DNA from: Sebastes aleutianus
Lineage: Eukaryota > Chordata > Actinopteri > Perciformes > Sebastidae
Assembly: GCA_916700875.1 (NCBI GenBank)
Contig: CAKAKS010000039.1
Coordinates: 18,263,139-18,327,138, forward strand
Direction: 5' to 3'
Length of the DNA: 64,000 bases
Shown here: piece by piece, positions 25,690 through 36,538 of the stretch
Layout of the letters: the number at the start of each line of letters is the position of its first letter
How positions within the stretch are numbered: position 1 is the first letter of the stretch
Position numbers and translations under genes: made by a program
The notes under the pieces: model-generated
What the model saw: only the letters and a program-made list of their open reading frames with translations
The model's database searches: none
What the model was told of the DNA's origin: nothing

Positions 25690-25975
25690 TACACGGCTGT
25701 GTTGAATACTCGATTCTGATTGGTCAACAATGGCGTTCTGCGGTCTGTTATTTCTTTATAGCAGACCGTCAGTTCTGATGTCGGACGTTGTGTCAAATTA
25801 TTGATTTCTTAAATAAGTAGCCATGTAATAAGTGGGTTAATGTACAGCTAGCGGGACATTGTTGTGAAAGAAACCCCTTCAGCCCTCCGCGTTGGGGTGC
25901 AGCATTGCCCTGTCGGGGTTTCTTTCACAACAATAACCGGCTCGCTGTACATTATCCCTTACTTAACACTTTCAA
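25690..25975 (+). repeat. Dispersed foldback repeat (family H) between trpm1 and rab8b
   Basis: Arms 25842-25877 and 25915-25950 form a hairpin of about 36 bp with few mismatches (for example gttgtgaaagaaacccc against ggggtttctttcacaac) around a 37-nt loop. The left flank (gaatactcgattctgattgg, then ggtctgttatttctttatag) occurs in reverse orientation at 35690-35785. It may be a fragment of a larger DNA transposon. Confidence 0.6.
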
Positions 25976-26799
25976 ATACTGTCTGTAAACATATTCTTTT
26001 CAGATACTGTAAAATGTGCTTAATAATGTTCCACTCTGAGGTATATCCCTATAGCTTTCATGCAAATACTGACAATCGCATAACAATATGTAGTTAGGTA
26101 CAGCTCCCAAGACACAAACAACCTTTCACAGTTTCATTTTGACACAGAAACCTTTATAAGGTCTCCCTTAAAAAGACACTAGGTTATATTCATACATATT
26201 TTTGTCTTTTCTATCACAATACTGTGACTCCTTCGAGGCACATATGAACAAATAGAAATGATGCCAGTGCAACAGGAGACTAGAGGCAATATTAGTATAC
26301 ATGAATTTACACAGACAAATACAATCAATGCTGAGACTTGATATCTGACGGCATCATCATAGTAAATAGGTAGTGTGTATAAAACAATGCTACAATATAT
26401 GAAAGAATCTGAATGTTTTTTTTCCCCTCCCCATTTATTTTGTGGAACTTTATCATATTTAATAAAGTCTATTTTCATGACATCAAACAGAGGTATTATA
26501 AATGTTGACAGAATGACTGCCTCCTGTGAGCAGACACTGCAGGGCCAGCTACAAACCAACGCTCACGATCACTCATAAGTCTTTTGCATTGAGCGGATAA
26601 ACAATATCAGGCGTCATTCTTTATTGATCCTCTTCTGGTCAGCAGCAGATCAGGATGGTATATCAACCACTCATGAAGCTGTTAGCTTCAGCTGGCAGTA
26701 AGAATATTACCACTGCTGCTGCAAGGAAGCCCGGAAGGCGGGAGCTCTCCGAAACAGCAAAGTCACGCTATAGAGCCGTGAACACCAGAGATGAGCGGC
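25976..26799. other. Tail-to-tail spacer, probably rab8b 3' UTR
   Basis: This lies after the last rab8b coding exon (minus strand) and holds no coding signal. It contains several reverse-strand AATAAA candidates (for example tttatt near 26431 and 26620). I could not choose the cleavage site. Confidence 0.4.
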
Positions 26800-29663
26800 C
26801 TAGAGGAGTGAACACTTGAAGAATTTTATCCTCTTCGACCTTTTTTCCGTGATCTTGACCGGTTTGCCTGTTCCTCCGGCGTTGTTGTCCGTCTGGCAAG
26901 GAAAGATAGGATAGTGGAAAATGTTAAAAATGAAGTAGGGCTTCACATTAAGTGTAGCACCGGTCAGGGGCGTAGGTTTAGTTCCTGCATTTATATTCAT
27001 ATCAATCTAGCAAATAAACATAATTATGAAACAGGTTATCAGACTTTCAAAAATATAGAAGTGCTATGTTCATTGCAGTACCATTAATAAACTAATGTCA
27101 ATTAAAACATTTGGGTTTTTTTATTAAAGGGATAGTTTGGGTGTTTTGAAGTAGGTTGTAAGAGGTAATTATCCATAGTCAGTGTATTAACTACAGTAGA
27201 TGACCGTTTGGAGAAACAGACAGGAGTACCAGCAAGGAAGCAAAGCAATGTACTGCTGTGGACGGGGCCGGCAGCAAAATGTATTTTAGCCACCTAAAAA
27301 AATCGATATCAGTTGAAGTGTACGCTATATTTTGAATATTTTGCCGGCTTACCTTGCTGTGAGACAGCTATAGAGTATATGTTTCTGACGGGGAACTGAA
27401 GTTGCTATGCTCTCGCCAAAGCAGCCAGACTCTATTAAAAAAAACAGTAATTTTACCTCGTGGAACACGAGAGCTGCTGGTCTACTACTGCCTCGAACGG
27501 TTAGTTTGTTTTGGAGGCGTGGCGAGAGCATAGATGGATACAACGGCTTCAGTACCCCATCAGAAAGAGCTGTTTCACAGCAAGAATCCAGCAAAAAACA
27601 GCTGAAACCAGCAAAAATATTCGAAATATAGCATACAATTAAGCTGATATTAATTATTTTGGGTGAGCCTTTCTTTTAGGTGACTAAAATACGTTTTACT
27701 GCTTCTCCAAACTGGGGGAGTGTCGTCATCTACTGTAGGTAATACACTAACTATGGATAAGTACCTCATACAATCCCACTTCAAAACACCCGAACTATCG
27801 GGGAGGGGCAGGAGGCAAAATACAAGCACTCGCTACGGCTTGCAAAGCTTAATTACTGTGAGTAAAGGAATAGTTGAAAGCAACCTAGATGTTGATATCA
27901 ACATTTTTATAAGCTCCTCTGATCTGAACAATGACGGCTGGACAGTGAGAAGACTTTCAAGAGGTTTCAGTGAATAAATCTGCCTCCCTCCCCCCATACC
28001 CAGTGGAAATGACACCCTGGGCATCTATTATAAGAATGTCTTAGTCACTTACTGTCTTTGAGCTCAGATTGTGCAATATGTCCCTTCCCATGTTATAAAA
28101 AGCCTAGAATGACAGAAGAGAAAAACATGTTAAATGTATATTTATTGGCCATATTACATGGTACTTTAAGGGTAAAAAAAAAAAAATAATCTTCTTACCT
28201 CTTCTACATTTATGCCCGACTTTGCACTGGTTTCCAAGAACTTAACTCCATAATCAATAGCCAGCTAAGTGAGATAAAAAAAATACAATGTTAGCGTCAC
28301 TCAAAAGAGCACAGCATTGCTACGTGCTGCTTGTTAATAATGACCGGCTGCAGAGACTCACTTTTTCCCCTCTGTCTTTGGACACCTGTCTTCTGTCAGT
28401 CATGTCACATTTGTTACCCAGGACCATCTTCTCCACATCAGACGAGGCATGCTGGTAGAATTTAAAAAGACAAGGGAATTAGAAAAGAGATTATGCAAAG
28501 TCGGTACACAATGACAAATCAGACAGCAAATTTCTAACAAACATAAATTAATTTTATGCAAAAAATATTAGTTGAACAATTCAATTCAGAGCTCACCTCT
28601 TCAATATTTCTAATCCAGTTTTTTATGTTTTCAAAGGACTTCTCATTGCTGATGTCATAAACCAACATAATGCCCTGTGAAGAAAAACAGTCCTTCCTCA
28701 CAAACAATATCTCAGATCCTGTGATATATAAGATAAACCCATGGGGAGTAAAGAGCAGGACTATAAGAGCGGACTTACCATTGCTCCTCTGTAGTAGGCT
28801 GTAGTGATGGTGCGAAACCTCTCCTGCCCTGCGGTGTCCCTAAAAACATCAAATTGGTGTCACAACCAGATTTTTCTTTTTTCAAAAAAAAAGAGAAAAA
28901 AGCCTTCTCAAATAACACTTACCAAATTTGAAGTTTGACTCTCTTTCCATCCAGCTCTATTGTTCTGATTTTGAAGTCTATTCCTGCATTTGAATAAACA
29001 GACAGACAGAGCGGTGTATATAGGCAGATGCTTACTGCATTGTAATTATAAAACATGCACTGAAAGATGCACTGAAACCAGGCACCTCTGCAATAACCAG
29101 CCTGTGATAAGGACTGTTAACGTCAATTTGTAGGATGACATCATTCAATGTCACAGCAAGAATAACTGCTGCAGCATACTGTAGGGCTTTACGGAGGATA
29201 TAACAATAACTCTGAATGGAAAACTCAATAAGGTTTCTAAAGGTCATGTTTTGATTTGATTCTATATTTAACCTCATTGCTTATAGGCTATACAGTATGA
29301 GCCATCAAGGACAGGACATCATTATAATGTGACTCTCAGTCCCATTGTCTTGCTCTCATGCAGTTACTGCCCCTTTAAACAACATGGCTCTGTATAATAT
29401 AAGAAAAATATGTATTAATACGACTATATATTGACTACAACTTGTGCAATGCATGTATATCTGTTGCTATGGGCATGCATTATGTGAGATGTGAGATGCA
29501 TCTTTAGTGGGCGGCTGCCGGCTGCAGGGTGCTGCTCACCTATTGTGGATATGAAGGTGGTGTTGAAGGAGTCCTCGCTGAATCTGAACAGCAGACATGT
29601 CTTTCCGACTCCACTGTCTCCGATGAGCAACAGCTTGAAGAGATAATCGTACGTTTTCGCCAT
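26800..29663 (-). CDS. rab8b: Ras-related small GTPase Rab8B, 8 coding exons
   Basis: Coding exons on the minus strand: 29540-29663, 28923-28983, 28779-28839, 28597-28674, 28362-28451, 28199-28264, 28053-28103, 26800-26892. The joined frame is 207 aa, the usual Rab8B length. Visible motifs: P-loop GDSGVGKT (residues 15-22), switch/effector [29 protein letters not shown], and a C-terminal KCSLL box for prenylation. The tail [10 protein letters not shown] marks Rab8B rather than Rab8A. Family knowledge: it directs post-Golgi vesicles to the plasma membrane and cilium, cycling between GTP and GDP. The last intron carries a MITE (27124-27799). It sits tail-to-tail with trpm1 and head-to-head with rps27l; RAB8B and RPS27L are also neighbours in human. 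Confidence 0.97.
27124..27799 (+). mobile_element. Long-armed TTAA-type MITE in the last rab8b intron
   Basis: The left end (ttaaagggatagtttggg, then tgttttgaagt) and right end (acttcaaaacacccgaacta) are inverted repeats. Pairing extends inward for about 150 nt (ccatagtcagtgtatta against taatacactaactatgg). The right border has lost the final bases, so only the left TTAA remains. It carries no conserved coding frame. Confidence 0.75.
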
Positions 29664-29800
29664 TTAAAACACACTGCAGACTCCAAATATGTTTCGGTAA
29701 TAAACTGTAAGGCTGTTGCTGTGCACCGGAATCCCCCCGTCTGGAAATCACCTCAGCTGTCTGGCGGCTGACTGGCAGCAGACCGGTGCCCCTAGATACG

Positions 29801-29808
29801 TGACGTCA
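29801..29808. promoter_or_regulatory. CRE palindrome in the rab8b promoter
   Basis: TGACGTCA, the full ATF/CREB site, lies 138 nt upstream of the rab8b start codon. About 12 nt further upstream, 29821-29840 read on the minus strand (gaactacatagcccgtaatg) resembles the ACTACA-type ZNF143 motif. Both are sequence matches only. Confidence 0.5.
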
Positions 29809-29935
29809 CGTTTTGCTTTGCATTACGGGCTATGTAGTTCGAACGGGTCAGGACTAAATGTAGTCTTTTCTTTTTTTTAACACTGGCTTTTATAAATAGA
29901 CAAAATAAAAATATAACAGTTGGTCGAATATGTTC

Positions 29936-30113
29936 CTAGCTTTTTTATTTATTTATTATTATTTTTATTGTTTTTACTTATTTATTCATTTTTAACAGTC
30001 TCTTCTGCACTATGTTCACTTTTTTTTAATAGTCCTGTATCACAGCTGTTACCCTGCACTATATTCAGTTTTAACAGTTTTCTTCATCTCCTTGTATTTT
30101 TATATTTGATATA
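29936..30113. repeat. A/T-rich repeat tail between rab8b and rps27l
   Basis: Tracts of ttatttattt and 'cactatgttcac...ctgttaccctgcactat' resemble the 3' tail of a fish LINE. Evidence is composition only. Confidence 0.25.
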
Positions 30114-30273
30114 AAGAAAGAAAAGAAAATCCGACCTACATTAAACATAAACACAAATCTGTTGATGAAATGACATTTTTTTAATTTAAGTAGATGATGG
30201 GACAAAACATTTTCAAAATGCAATACTGCAATTGGATCCTCACCAAGACTATCTCTATTTCCATGGCCTAAAC

Positions 30274-31506
30274 CAGGGGTCAGCAACCTGCAGCTCCGGA
30301 GCCACATGCAGCTCTTTAGCTCCTCTCCAGTGGCTCCCTGTGGATCTTTAAAAATGGAAATGAATAACTTGTTTTTTGTTTACATTTGAATTTGTATTTA
30401 TCATTGTTGTAGGTCTAAGGTATGACAGAGTATTAGGGCCACATTGAGGGAAAAAAATTCAATCTGAGATTTTGAGAATAGAGTCATAATATTATGAGAC
30501 TAAAGTCAGAAGTTTAAGAGAAAAAGTTGTAGTATTATGAGAATAAAGTCATAATATTATGAGAATAAAGTCAGAAGTTTAAGAGAAAAAGTTGTAGTAT
30601 TATGAGAATAAAGTCATAATATCATGACAATAAAGTCAGACGTTTAAGAGAAAAAAATCGTAGTATTATGAGAATAAAGTCCTAATATTATGACAATAAA
30701 GTCAGACGTTTAAGAGAAATAAGTTGTAGTATTATGAGAATAAAGTCATAATATTATGAGTATAAAGTCAGAAGTTTAAGAGAAAAAAGTCATAATATTA
30801 TAAGAATAAAGTCATAATATTATGAGAATAAAGTCAAAAGTTTAAGAGAAATAAGTTGTAGTATTATGAGAATAAAGTCATAATATTATGAGTATAAAGT
30901 CAGAAGTTTAAGAGAAAAAAGTCATAATATTATAAGAATAAAGTCATAATATTATGAGAATAAAGTCAAAAGTTTAAGAGAAATAAGTTGTAGTATTATG
31001 AGAATAAAGTCATAATATTATGAGAATAAAGTCATAATATTATGAGTATAAAGTCAGAAGTTTAAGAGAAAAAAGTCATAATATTATAAGAATAAAGTCA
31101 TAATATTATGAGAATAAAGTCAGAAGTTTAAGAGAAAAAAGTCGTAGTATTATGAGAATAAAGTCATAATATTATAAAGTAGCAATTTTACGTGTTATTT
31201 TCTTTTTTTCTTGTAAAGTTACGACTTTATTCTCATAATGTTACGACTTTTCTCTCGTAATATTACGACTTTATTCTGTAAATCTCAGATGTTTTTTCCC
31301 TCAATGTGGCCCTAATACTCCGTAGTACATTTGCACTTTGGCCCTCACTGCATTAGACTTATATACTAGATACAGTAGTTAGACTATAAACTGTGTTACC
31401 TTCATCTCAATGATCAAATGTTTTGCAGCTCCAGACAGATTTTTTTTTTTTTTTTTTTTCCTTTCCCTAAAATGTCTCTTTTGATAATAAAGGTTGATGA
31501 CCCCTG
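30274..31506 (+). mobile_element. hAT-like non-autonomous element with an internal foldback and minisatellite
   Basis: The termini are caggggtcagcaacctg and aggttgatgacccctg (inverted, one clear mismatch). Flanking 8-mers gcctaaac and acctaacc match at six of eight bases. Inside, 30430-31319 is a second inverted-repeat unit (gtattagggccacattgagg against cctcaatgtggccctaatac). It encloses about 700 bp of tandem repeats. There is no transposase. Confidence 0.75.
30470..31185 (+). repeat. Minisatellite with a palindromic unit
   Basis: The array is built from a unit of about 22 nt, gagaataaagtcataatatt followed by at, alternating with gtcagaagtttaagagaaa blocks. The 14-bp perfect palindrome tcataatattatga recurs many times. 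Higher-order repeats of roughly 60-110 nt are visible (for example 30840-30965 nearly repeats 30720-30840). Confidence 0.9.
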
Positions 31507-31677
31507 ACCTAACCCTTACTTTTCATTTCATTTAAGGCCCTTCTACAGGTTTCTAAGATATCCTGCTTACTCAGTGAAATCTCAGACCTGGCAACCCACA
31601 GCTGCTGCTCAGCTCCTGTCTCTCTGGTCCAACCAGCCCACGTATGCGCAGCAAAACCAGCCTATCACCATAACAAA

Positions 31678-34600
31678 ATGCCTGTAAGTTACAATATCTC
31701 TCTCATTTCTTCTGTTTGAGTTCATACACAGTGTTGTAAACTTCCAGTGCTTGTTATTGCCGAGTTGCCACCGTCGAACAGAGCAGTTATGTAGTCTGAA
31801 ACCTAGTAGTTGTGTTGTTGACAGCAGCAGCAGCACATGTAGTGAAAGCTAGTTAGCATAGCATTAGGGCGGCGACTACTTGCTGGAACACAAATGTGTA
31901 TATAGCCTGTTGCGGAGTGATTTTGGGCCAGGTAACAGTCTGTACCTGTGTTTTCTGTTACACAAGGCCCGTCGGTCACTCTCACCAGATGGACTATATA
32001 AACACAATTTAACTAACATCACTTGTATTAGGGGATAAACTACAGCCTACACGTGTTCATGCTGTTGCTAAATCATCAGCTAGCTAACATTTCTTTTACT
32101 TATTTGTCGTGTCGTCTGGAAGTTAGCTTAAAAAACATAGACAAAACACTTCACTATCTTGTCTATCACATTATGAAAACATATATAAGTAGATAATGGT
32201 AGAGTGCAACAGCAGTCAAGCTAATTAATAATAATAATAATACATTTATTTATATAGCACTTCTCAAAACAGATGTTACAAAGTGCTTCACAAGACAATA
32301 AAAGCAGATAAATAAAGTAAAACAAATATGGTAGCTGCTAAAACAGAACATCAGACAATAAAAGCAGATAGAGTAAAACATATATGGTAATGTCCTTCAC
32401 CTAATGTGATCAAAAAATAACCTTAAATTTCCATAACAATAAAGTCTTATGTTGGATATAGTCTTCTCTGTCTAATATTAATAATAATAATACATACATT
32501 TATTTATATAGCACTTCTCAAAACTGATGTTACAAAGTGCTTCACAAGACAATAAAAGCAGATAAATAAAGTAAAAGATATGGTAACTGCTAAAACAGAA
32601 TAAAGTCAGACGTTTAAGAGAAATAAGTTGTAGTATTATGAGAATAAAGTCATAATATTATGAGAATAAAGTCAAAAGTTTAAGAGAAAAAAGTCATAGT
32701 ATTATGAGAATAAAGTCATAATATTATGAGAATAAAGTCAAAAGTTTAAGAGAAAAAAGTCATAGTATTATGAGAATAAAGTCATAATATGAGAATAAAG
32801 TCAGACGTTTAAGAGATAAAAGTCGTATTATGAGAATAAAGTCGTAATATTATAAAGTAGCAATTTTACGTGTTATTTTCTTTTTTTCTTGTAAAGTTAT
32901 GACTTTATTCTCATATTACGACTTTATTCTGTAAATCTCAAATGTTTTTTCCCTCAATGTGGCCCTAATACTCCGTAGTACATTTGCACTTTGGCCCTCA
33001 CTGCATTAGACTTATATACTATATACTTACACTATAAACTGTGTTACCTTCATCTCAATGAACAAATGTTTTGCAGCAATAAAAGAAGATAAATAAAGTA
33101 AAAGATATGGTAACTGCTAAAAACAGAACATCACAGAACATATCAACAATAGTAGAAGTGGTAAAATGGTAGTACAAGTTGATAAAACAAATATACAGTA
33201 TATATACATAAATGTGTATAAATGTACACATGCGTCCAGAAACGGATGTATACATACATATATTTATACCCTTCTACTTATAGGAATGCTATCCTAAAAA
33301 AATGTGTTTTCAAAAGTTTTTTAAAAGTGGATACAGAGTTAGATGATCGTATCTCTATAGGAAGTGCATTGCAGAGTTTGGGAGCCCTGACGGCAAAAAT
33401 TAAAGTGTATGTTAACTTTACTGAAAAGTCAGGTCTAACTTCCTAAAAAAAAAATGTCAAATGAAATGCCACCTCTGATTTGTATTTTTTTCACCCTAGC
33501 TTGCCAGAGATCTCCTCCACCCTTCTATTGAGCATGAGAGAAGACAACATAAAAAGAAAAGACTTGTTCAAAGTCCCAACTCCTACTTTATGGACGTGAA
33601 GTGCCCAGGTACAGTAGATTTAAATCCTGTGATACATGCATAAACAATGAGAAATAGATACAGTGAAGGATTTGATGCAGTGTGTTTGAGCTAGGGATGT
33701 CACGGTACCAGAAATCTAGTAGTCGATACCAATACCAGTGAATTTCCACGATTCTCAATACCGAAATTCGATACCACGGTAAAAAACAAAAACAACAACA
33801 ACAATAAATCCCATGTAATTCAACACGCACTCTTTTATTTAAAACATTTGAACATTACAAAAAACAGGCATGTAGCCTTTAAGTAATAAATAAAAAGAAT
33901 TGTTCCCATTTTGGCGTATCAGCGGCATGTTATCAATCGATAGTCAGATGACTGACACACACATACTGACTGTGAATGCATCTGGTCCGTCAGCTCAGAG
34001 TAGCAGGAGTAGGAGCAGAGGATTTATTGTCGAAGCGAAAAGCAAACACACCTATTTGGCAATATTTCACATTTAATCCCAATGCCATAAGGGAACTATA
34101 ATGTAATCGCCGCGCGGTGGATGGAGCCGTCACAGCCGGTGTGCACGGAGCAGCGGCGACAGGTAGACCCCCGCAGCGGAGCCCCGCAGCAAGAGCGCTA
34201 CCGGAGAGGCCAAACAAACACCGCCACCCGACAGTAAAGATCAGAGTCAGCGCTCTGCACATATTGACCGTCATCTTTTCTTGTAAAATGTCCGGTGTAA
34301 TCGGTGACACCGGTGTTGTCGCAAGTTTATTAACCGGTGGGAAAATTTTCCTCACCGTCACATCCCTACCAACGACCATCACAGGCATCGTACGGTACCT
34401 TCGGTACTGTAGAAAAAGAGTACCGTCACTCTTTTTAAATTTTGGCATCGACTTGGTACCGAAGTATCGGTTCTCGTGACATCCCTAGTTTGAGCCTTTG
34501 TCATGTGTTTTGCAGTGATTTAGCTATATTTTACATTACATTCATGAAACCTTCAGTTGAGTGCATTTATAACAATATATAATGGCCCTATTGTTTAATA

Positions 34601-35898
34601 TACAGTTTAATTCTGTTTCTTGGCAGGTTGCTACAAGATCACCACAGTGTTCAGCCATGCTCAGACAGTGGTGCTCTGTGTGGGATGTGCAACCGTGTTG
34701 TGCCAGTCAAAAGGAGGAAAGGCCAGACTGACAGAAGGTAAAACATCCCCCAAAAGTTAATGGGCCTTTGTTTGTCATAGCAGGAAAAGCATAGGTGAAA
34801 GTGATAACATTAAAGTTGGCTCAGTTTCATTACGTTTCCAGGTAAGCTAATCCAGTGAGCCAGCATGCACAATACCAGGGCCTCCCCTAAGTGAAATGCA
34901 GCTATCATTAATGTTGTTAAATACACCTGTGCTTCTCCTACAATGACATGTCAACATGTCTGCCATGAAAAATGTGTATTATTGCTAGTGTAAGTACTTT
35001 ATTAAAGTATGAGTAAGGGATAATGTACAGCGAGCTGGTCATTATAGTGAAATAAATTTAGCTAGCTGTACATTATCCTGCTTATCACAAGGCTCCTTAC
35101 TTAAGAAATCAATAATTTTGGTGCCTTCAAATAGGTTCATGTTTACCATGTTCACCAGAAGAGTCCATTAGGAATCCATATATTGGTATTCACAACCTCA
35201 TAAGAGGAGAGTTTCTGAAAACTACGAGTTCACGAGTTGTGACGTGTTTGTTGACATTGTCAGAAATGGCGGAGGCCATGGAAGTAAATTTTTTGGTGCA
35301 TAATAAATTAATATATTCTAATTGTAATCATATATTGTTTTACTTCAGAATTTTATAATAGCTCTGAGGAAAATGTCGATATTCCCAATGGCCTCATCTT
35401 CTTCCTCTGTCATTATGCCTTTGCATTTACTGCATTATGTTACCCACTTGCTAGCTTTCTAAATTGTTAGCCTCTGTGGCTTCTAGATGCCGACGGTAAC
35501 GTTAATATTGTCGTTGCTTAGCAGCGATGTTCTCTCGACTTAACAACTTCAATGCCACACATAGCATATTGTGTACACGACTTCCCATGTTGTAAACACG
35601 AGTTCACAAGTTTCATTTGAAGGCACCATACGACTCAAAAATGGTCTGCCAGAGTCCGACATCAGAACTGCGCCCATAGCAACGGTCTGTTATACATAGC
35701 AGTGTTCTGCTATAAAGAAATAACAGACCGTAGAATGCTGGGATTGACCAAGCAGAATCGAGTATTCAACAAAGCTGTGTAATAAAGCAAAGTATCTCTA
35801 CCTTTTATATGTACATATCCACATGTTAAGTAGAACGCATTCTAACTCGTTTTCATTTTTGCTTTACAGGTTGCTCTTTCAGGAGGAAGCAGCACTAA
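31678..35898 (+). CDS. rps27l: 40S ribosomal protein S27-like (eS27), 4 coding exons
   Basis: Coding exons: 31678-31683, 33500-33608, 34627-34737, 35870-35898. The joined frame is 84 aa, the exact family length. The N-terminus MPLARDLLHPS has arginine at position 5, as in RPS27L. The zinc-binding pairs CPGC (37-40) and CVGC (56-59) are intact, and the C-terminus GCSFRRKQH is typical. Family knowledge: a component of the small ribosomal subunit, p53-inducible in mammals. The first coding exon holds only ATG-CCT. Introns 1-3 are filled with repeats (32601-33077, 33692-34487, 34990-35785). Adjacency to rab8b is conserved with human and supports the L paralog over rps27. Confidence 0.95.
32222..32600 (+). 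repeat. Two partial copies of a dispersed fish repeat
   Basis: The block tttatttatatagcacttct and cacaaagtgcttcacaagac appear at 32222-32310 and again at 32490-32560, with the downstream aataaagtaaaa part repeated. A third partial copy starts at 33078. Class uncertain (LINE or SINE 3' end type). Confidence 0.6.
32601..33077 (+). repeat. End-less partial copy of the foldback minisatellite, bounded by a 50-bp duplication
   Basis: It matches the internal minisatellite and right arm of the element at 30274-31506, through ttttgcagc, but lacks both terminal caggggtc ends. The bases before it (32551-32600) and after it (33078-33128) are nearly identical (aataaaagcagataaataaa...ctgctaaaacagaa). Confidence 0.75.
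33692..34487 (+). mobile_element. hAT-like non-autonomous element (family B) in rps27l intron 2
   Basis: The inverted ends are tagggatgtcacggtacc and ggttctcgtgacatcccta. The 8-bp target duplication gtttgagc is exact at 33684-33691 and 34488-34495. It is 796 bp. A 120-codon open frame is present but it is not frame-conserved in the second copy (38597-39374), so I do not call it a gene. Confidence 0.88.
34990..35785 (-). repeat. Dispersed foldback repeat (family H) in rps27l intron 3
   Basis: It is the reverse-oriented relative of 25690-25975 (shared caagcagaatcgagtattcaa and ctataaagaaataacagacc) but longer. It has a related inner hairpin near 35025-35075 (ataatgtacagcgagctggt against tagctagctgtacattat). 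Confidence 0.6.
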
Positions 35899-36100
35899 AA
35901 AGGGATTGCACACTAAATCATGTCTGTAATGAAGCCATGCTGTTGATAAATCCCTTATTTTTCCATTGATTACAATGCAGTTGTGCATTCATGAATGGCA
36001 GGTTCTGTCACTGTACAGATGTCCAACTTTTATGATACATTTATAAACTAGCAAAATTTTTAACATGCAAGATGATTAAAAAGTAAAATCTTATTAAGTC

Positions 36101-36106
36101 AATAAA
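36101..36106 (+). terminator. rps27l: Poly(A) signal of rps27l
   Basis: AATAAA lies about 200 nt after the rps27l stop codon. Confidence 0.65.
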
Positions 36107-36142
36107 GAAATCTGTTGTAAAAGTTGAGGCATTCTGGGACTT

Positions 36143-36148
36143 TTTATT
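36143..36148 (-). terminator. dnaja4: Candidate poly(A) signal of dnaja4
   Basis: TTTATT on the plus strand gives AATAAA on the minus strand, about 390 nt past the dnaja4 stop. It faces the rps27l signal at a distance of 37 nt. Confidence 0.5.
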
Positions 36149-36538
36149 GAGAAATAACCAAAAATGTTTGTCATGACTGAAATTACCTTCACAGAAAGCA
36201 AGTAGTCCTTTCAGCTTCTGAAAAGAAAACATATGTGCCATAGATTTCTTTAGAAACATGTACACGGATATAAAAGACGCAGATCTTAAATAGAGAACAC
36301 ACAAGACAGTGACACCAAAATACAGTATTGAAACGTTGGGAGCACAAATGTTACATGAAGAGTTCTCCACTTGCATATTTGTGTCCCAGGAGAGTTGCAC
36401 AACCAAATGGCTTCGGCAACTCTTTTAAACCAGTTGTAACTCATTTTAATTGCATTATTTTGTGAAAAACGGAAATTTAAAGGCAAGTTCACAAAAAAAA
36501 CAAAAACCCACATGCGCTACAACAATTTGTTTTTATGA

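Noticed and set aside
30470..31185. Regular repeat array resembling a CRISPR at first sight
   Set aside because: The repeats are contiguous, A/T-rich and variable, with no unique spacers, in an animal genome inside a transposon. It is a minisatellite.
33588..33830. 80-codon minus-strand frame overlapping rps27l exon 2
   Set aside because: Antisense to the rps27l donor and the family B end; no domain.
34117..34479. 120-codon open frame in family B, with a similar 119-codon frame in the second copy at 38605-38964
   Set aside because: The beginnings and ends align, but the middle parts are in different frames because of compensating indels, and the frame runs into the terminal repeat. This is drift in a non-coding element, not a conserved protein.
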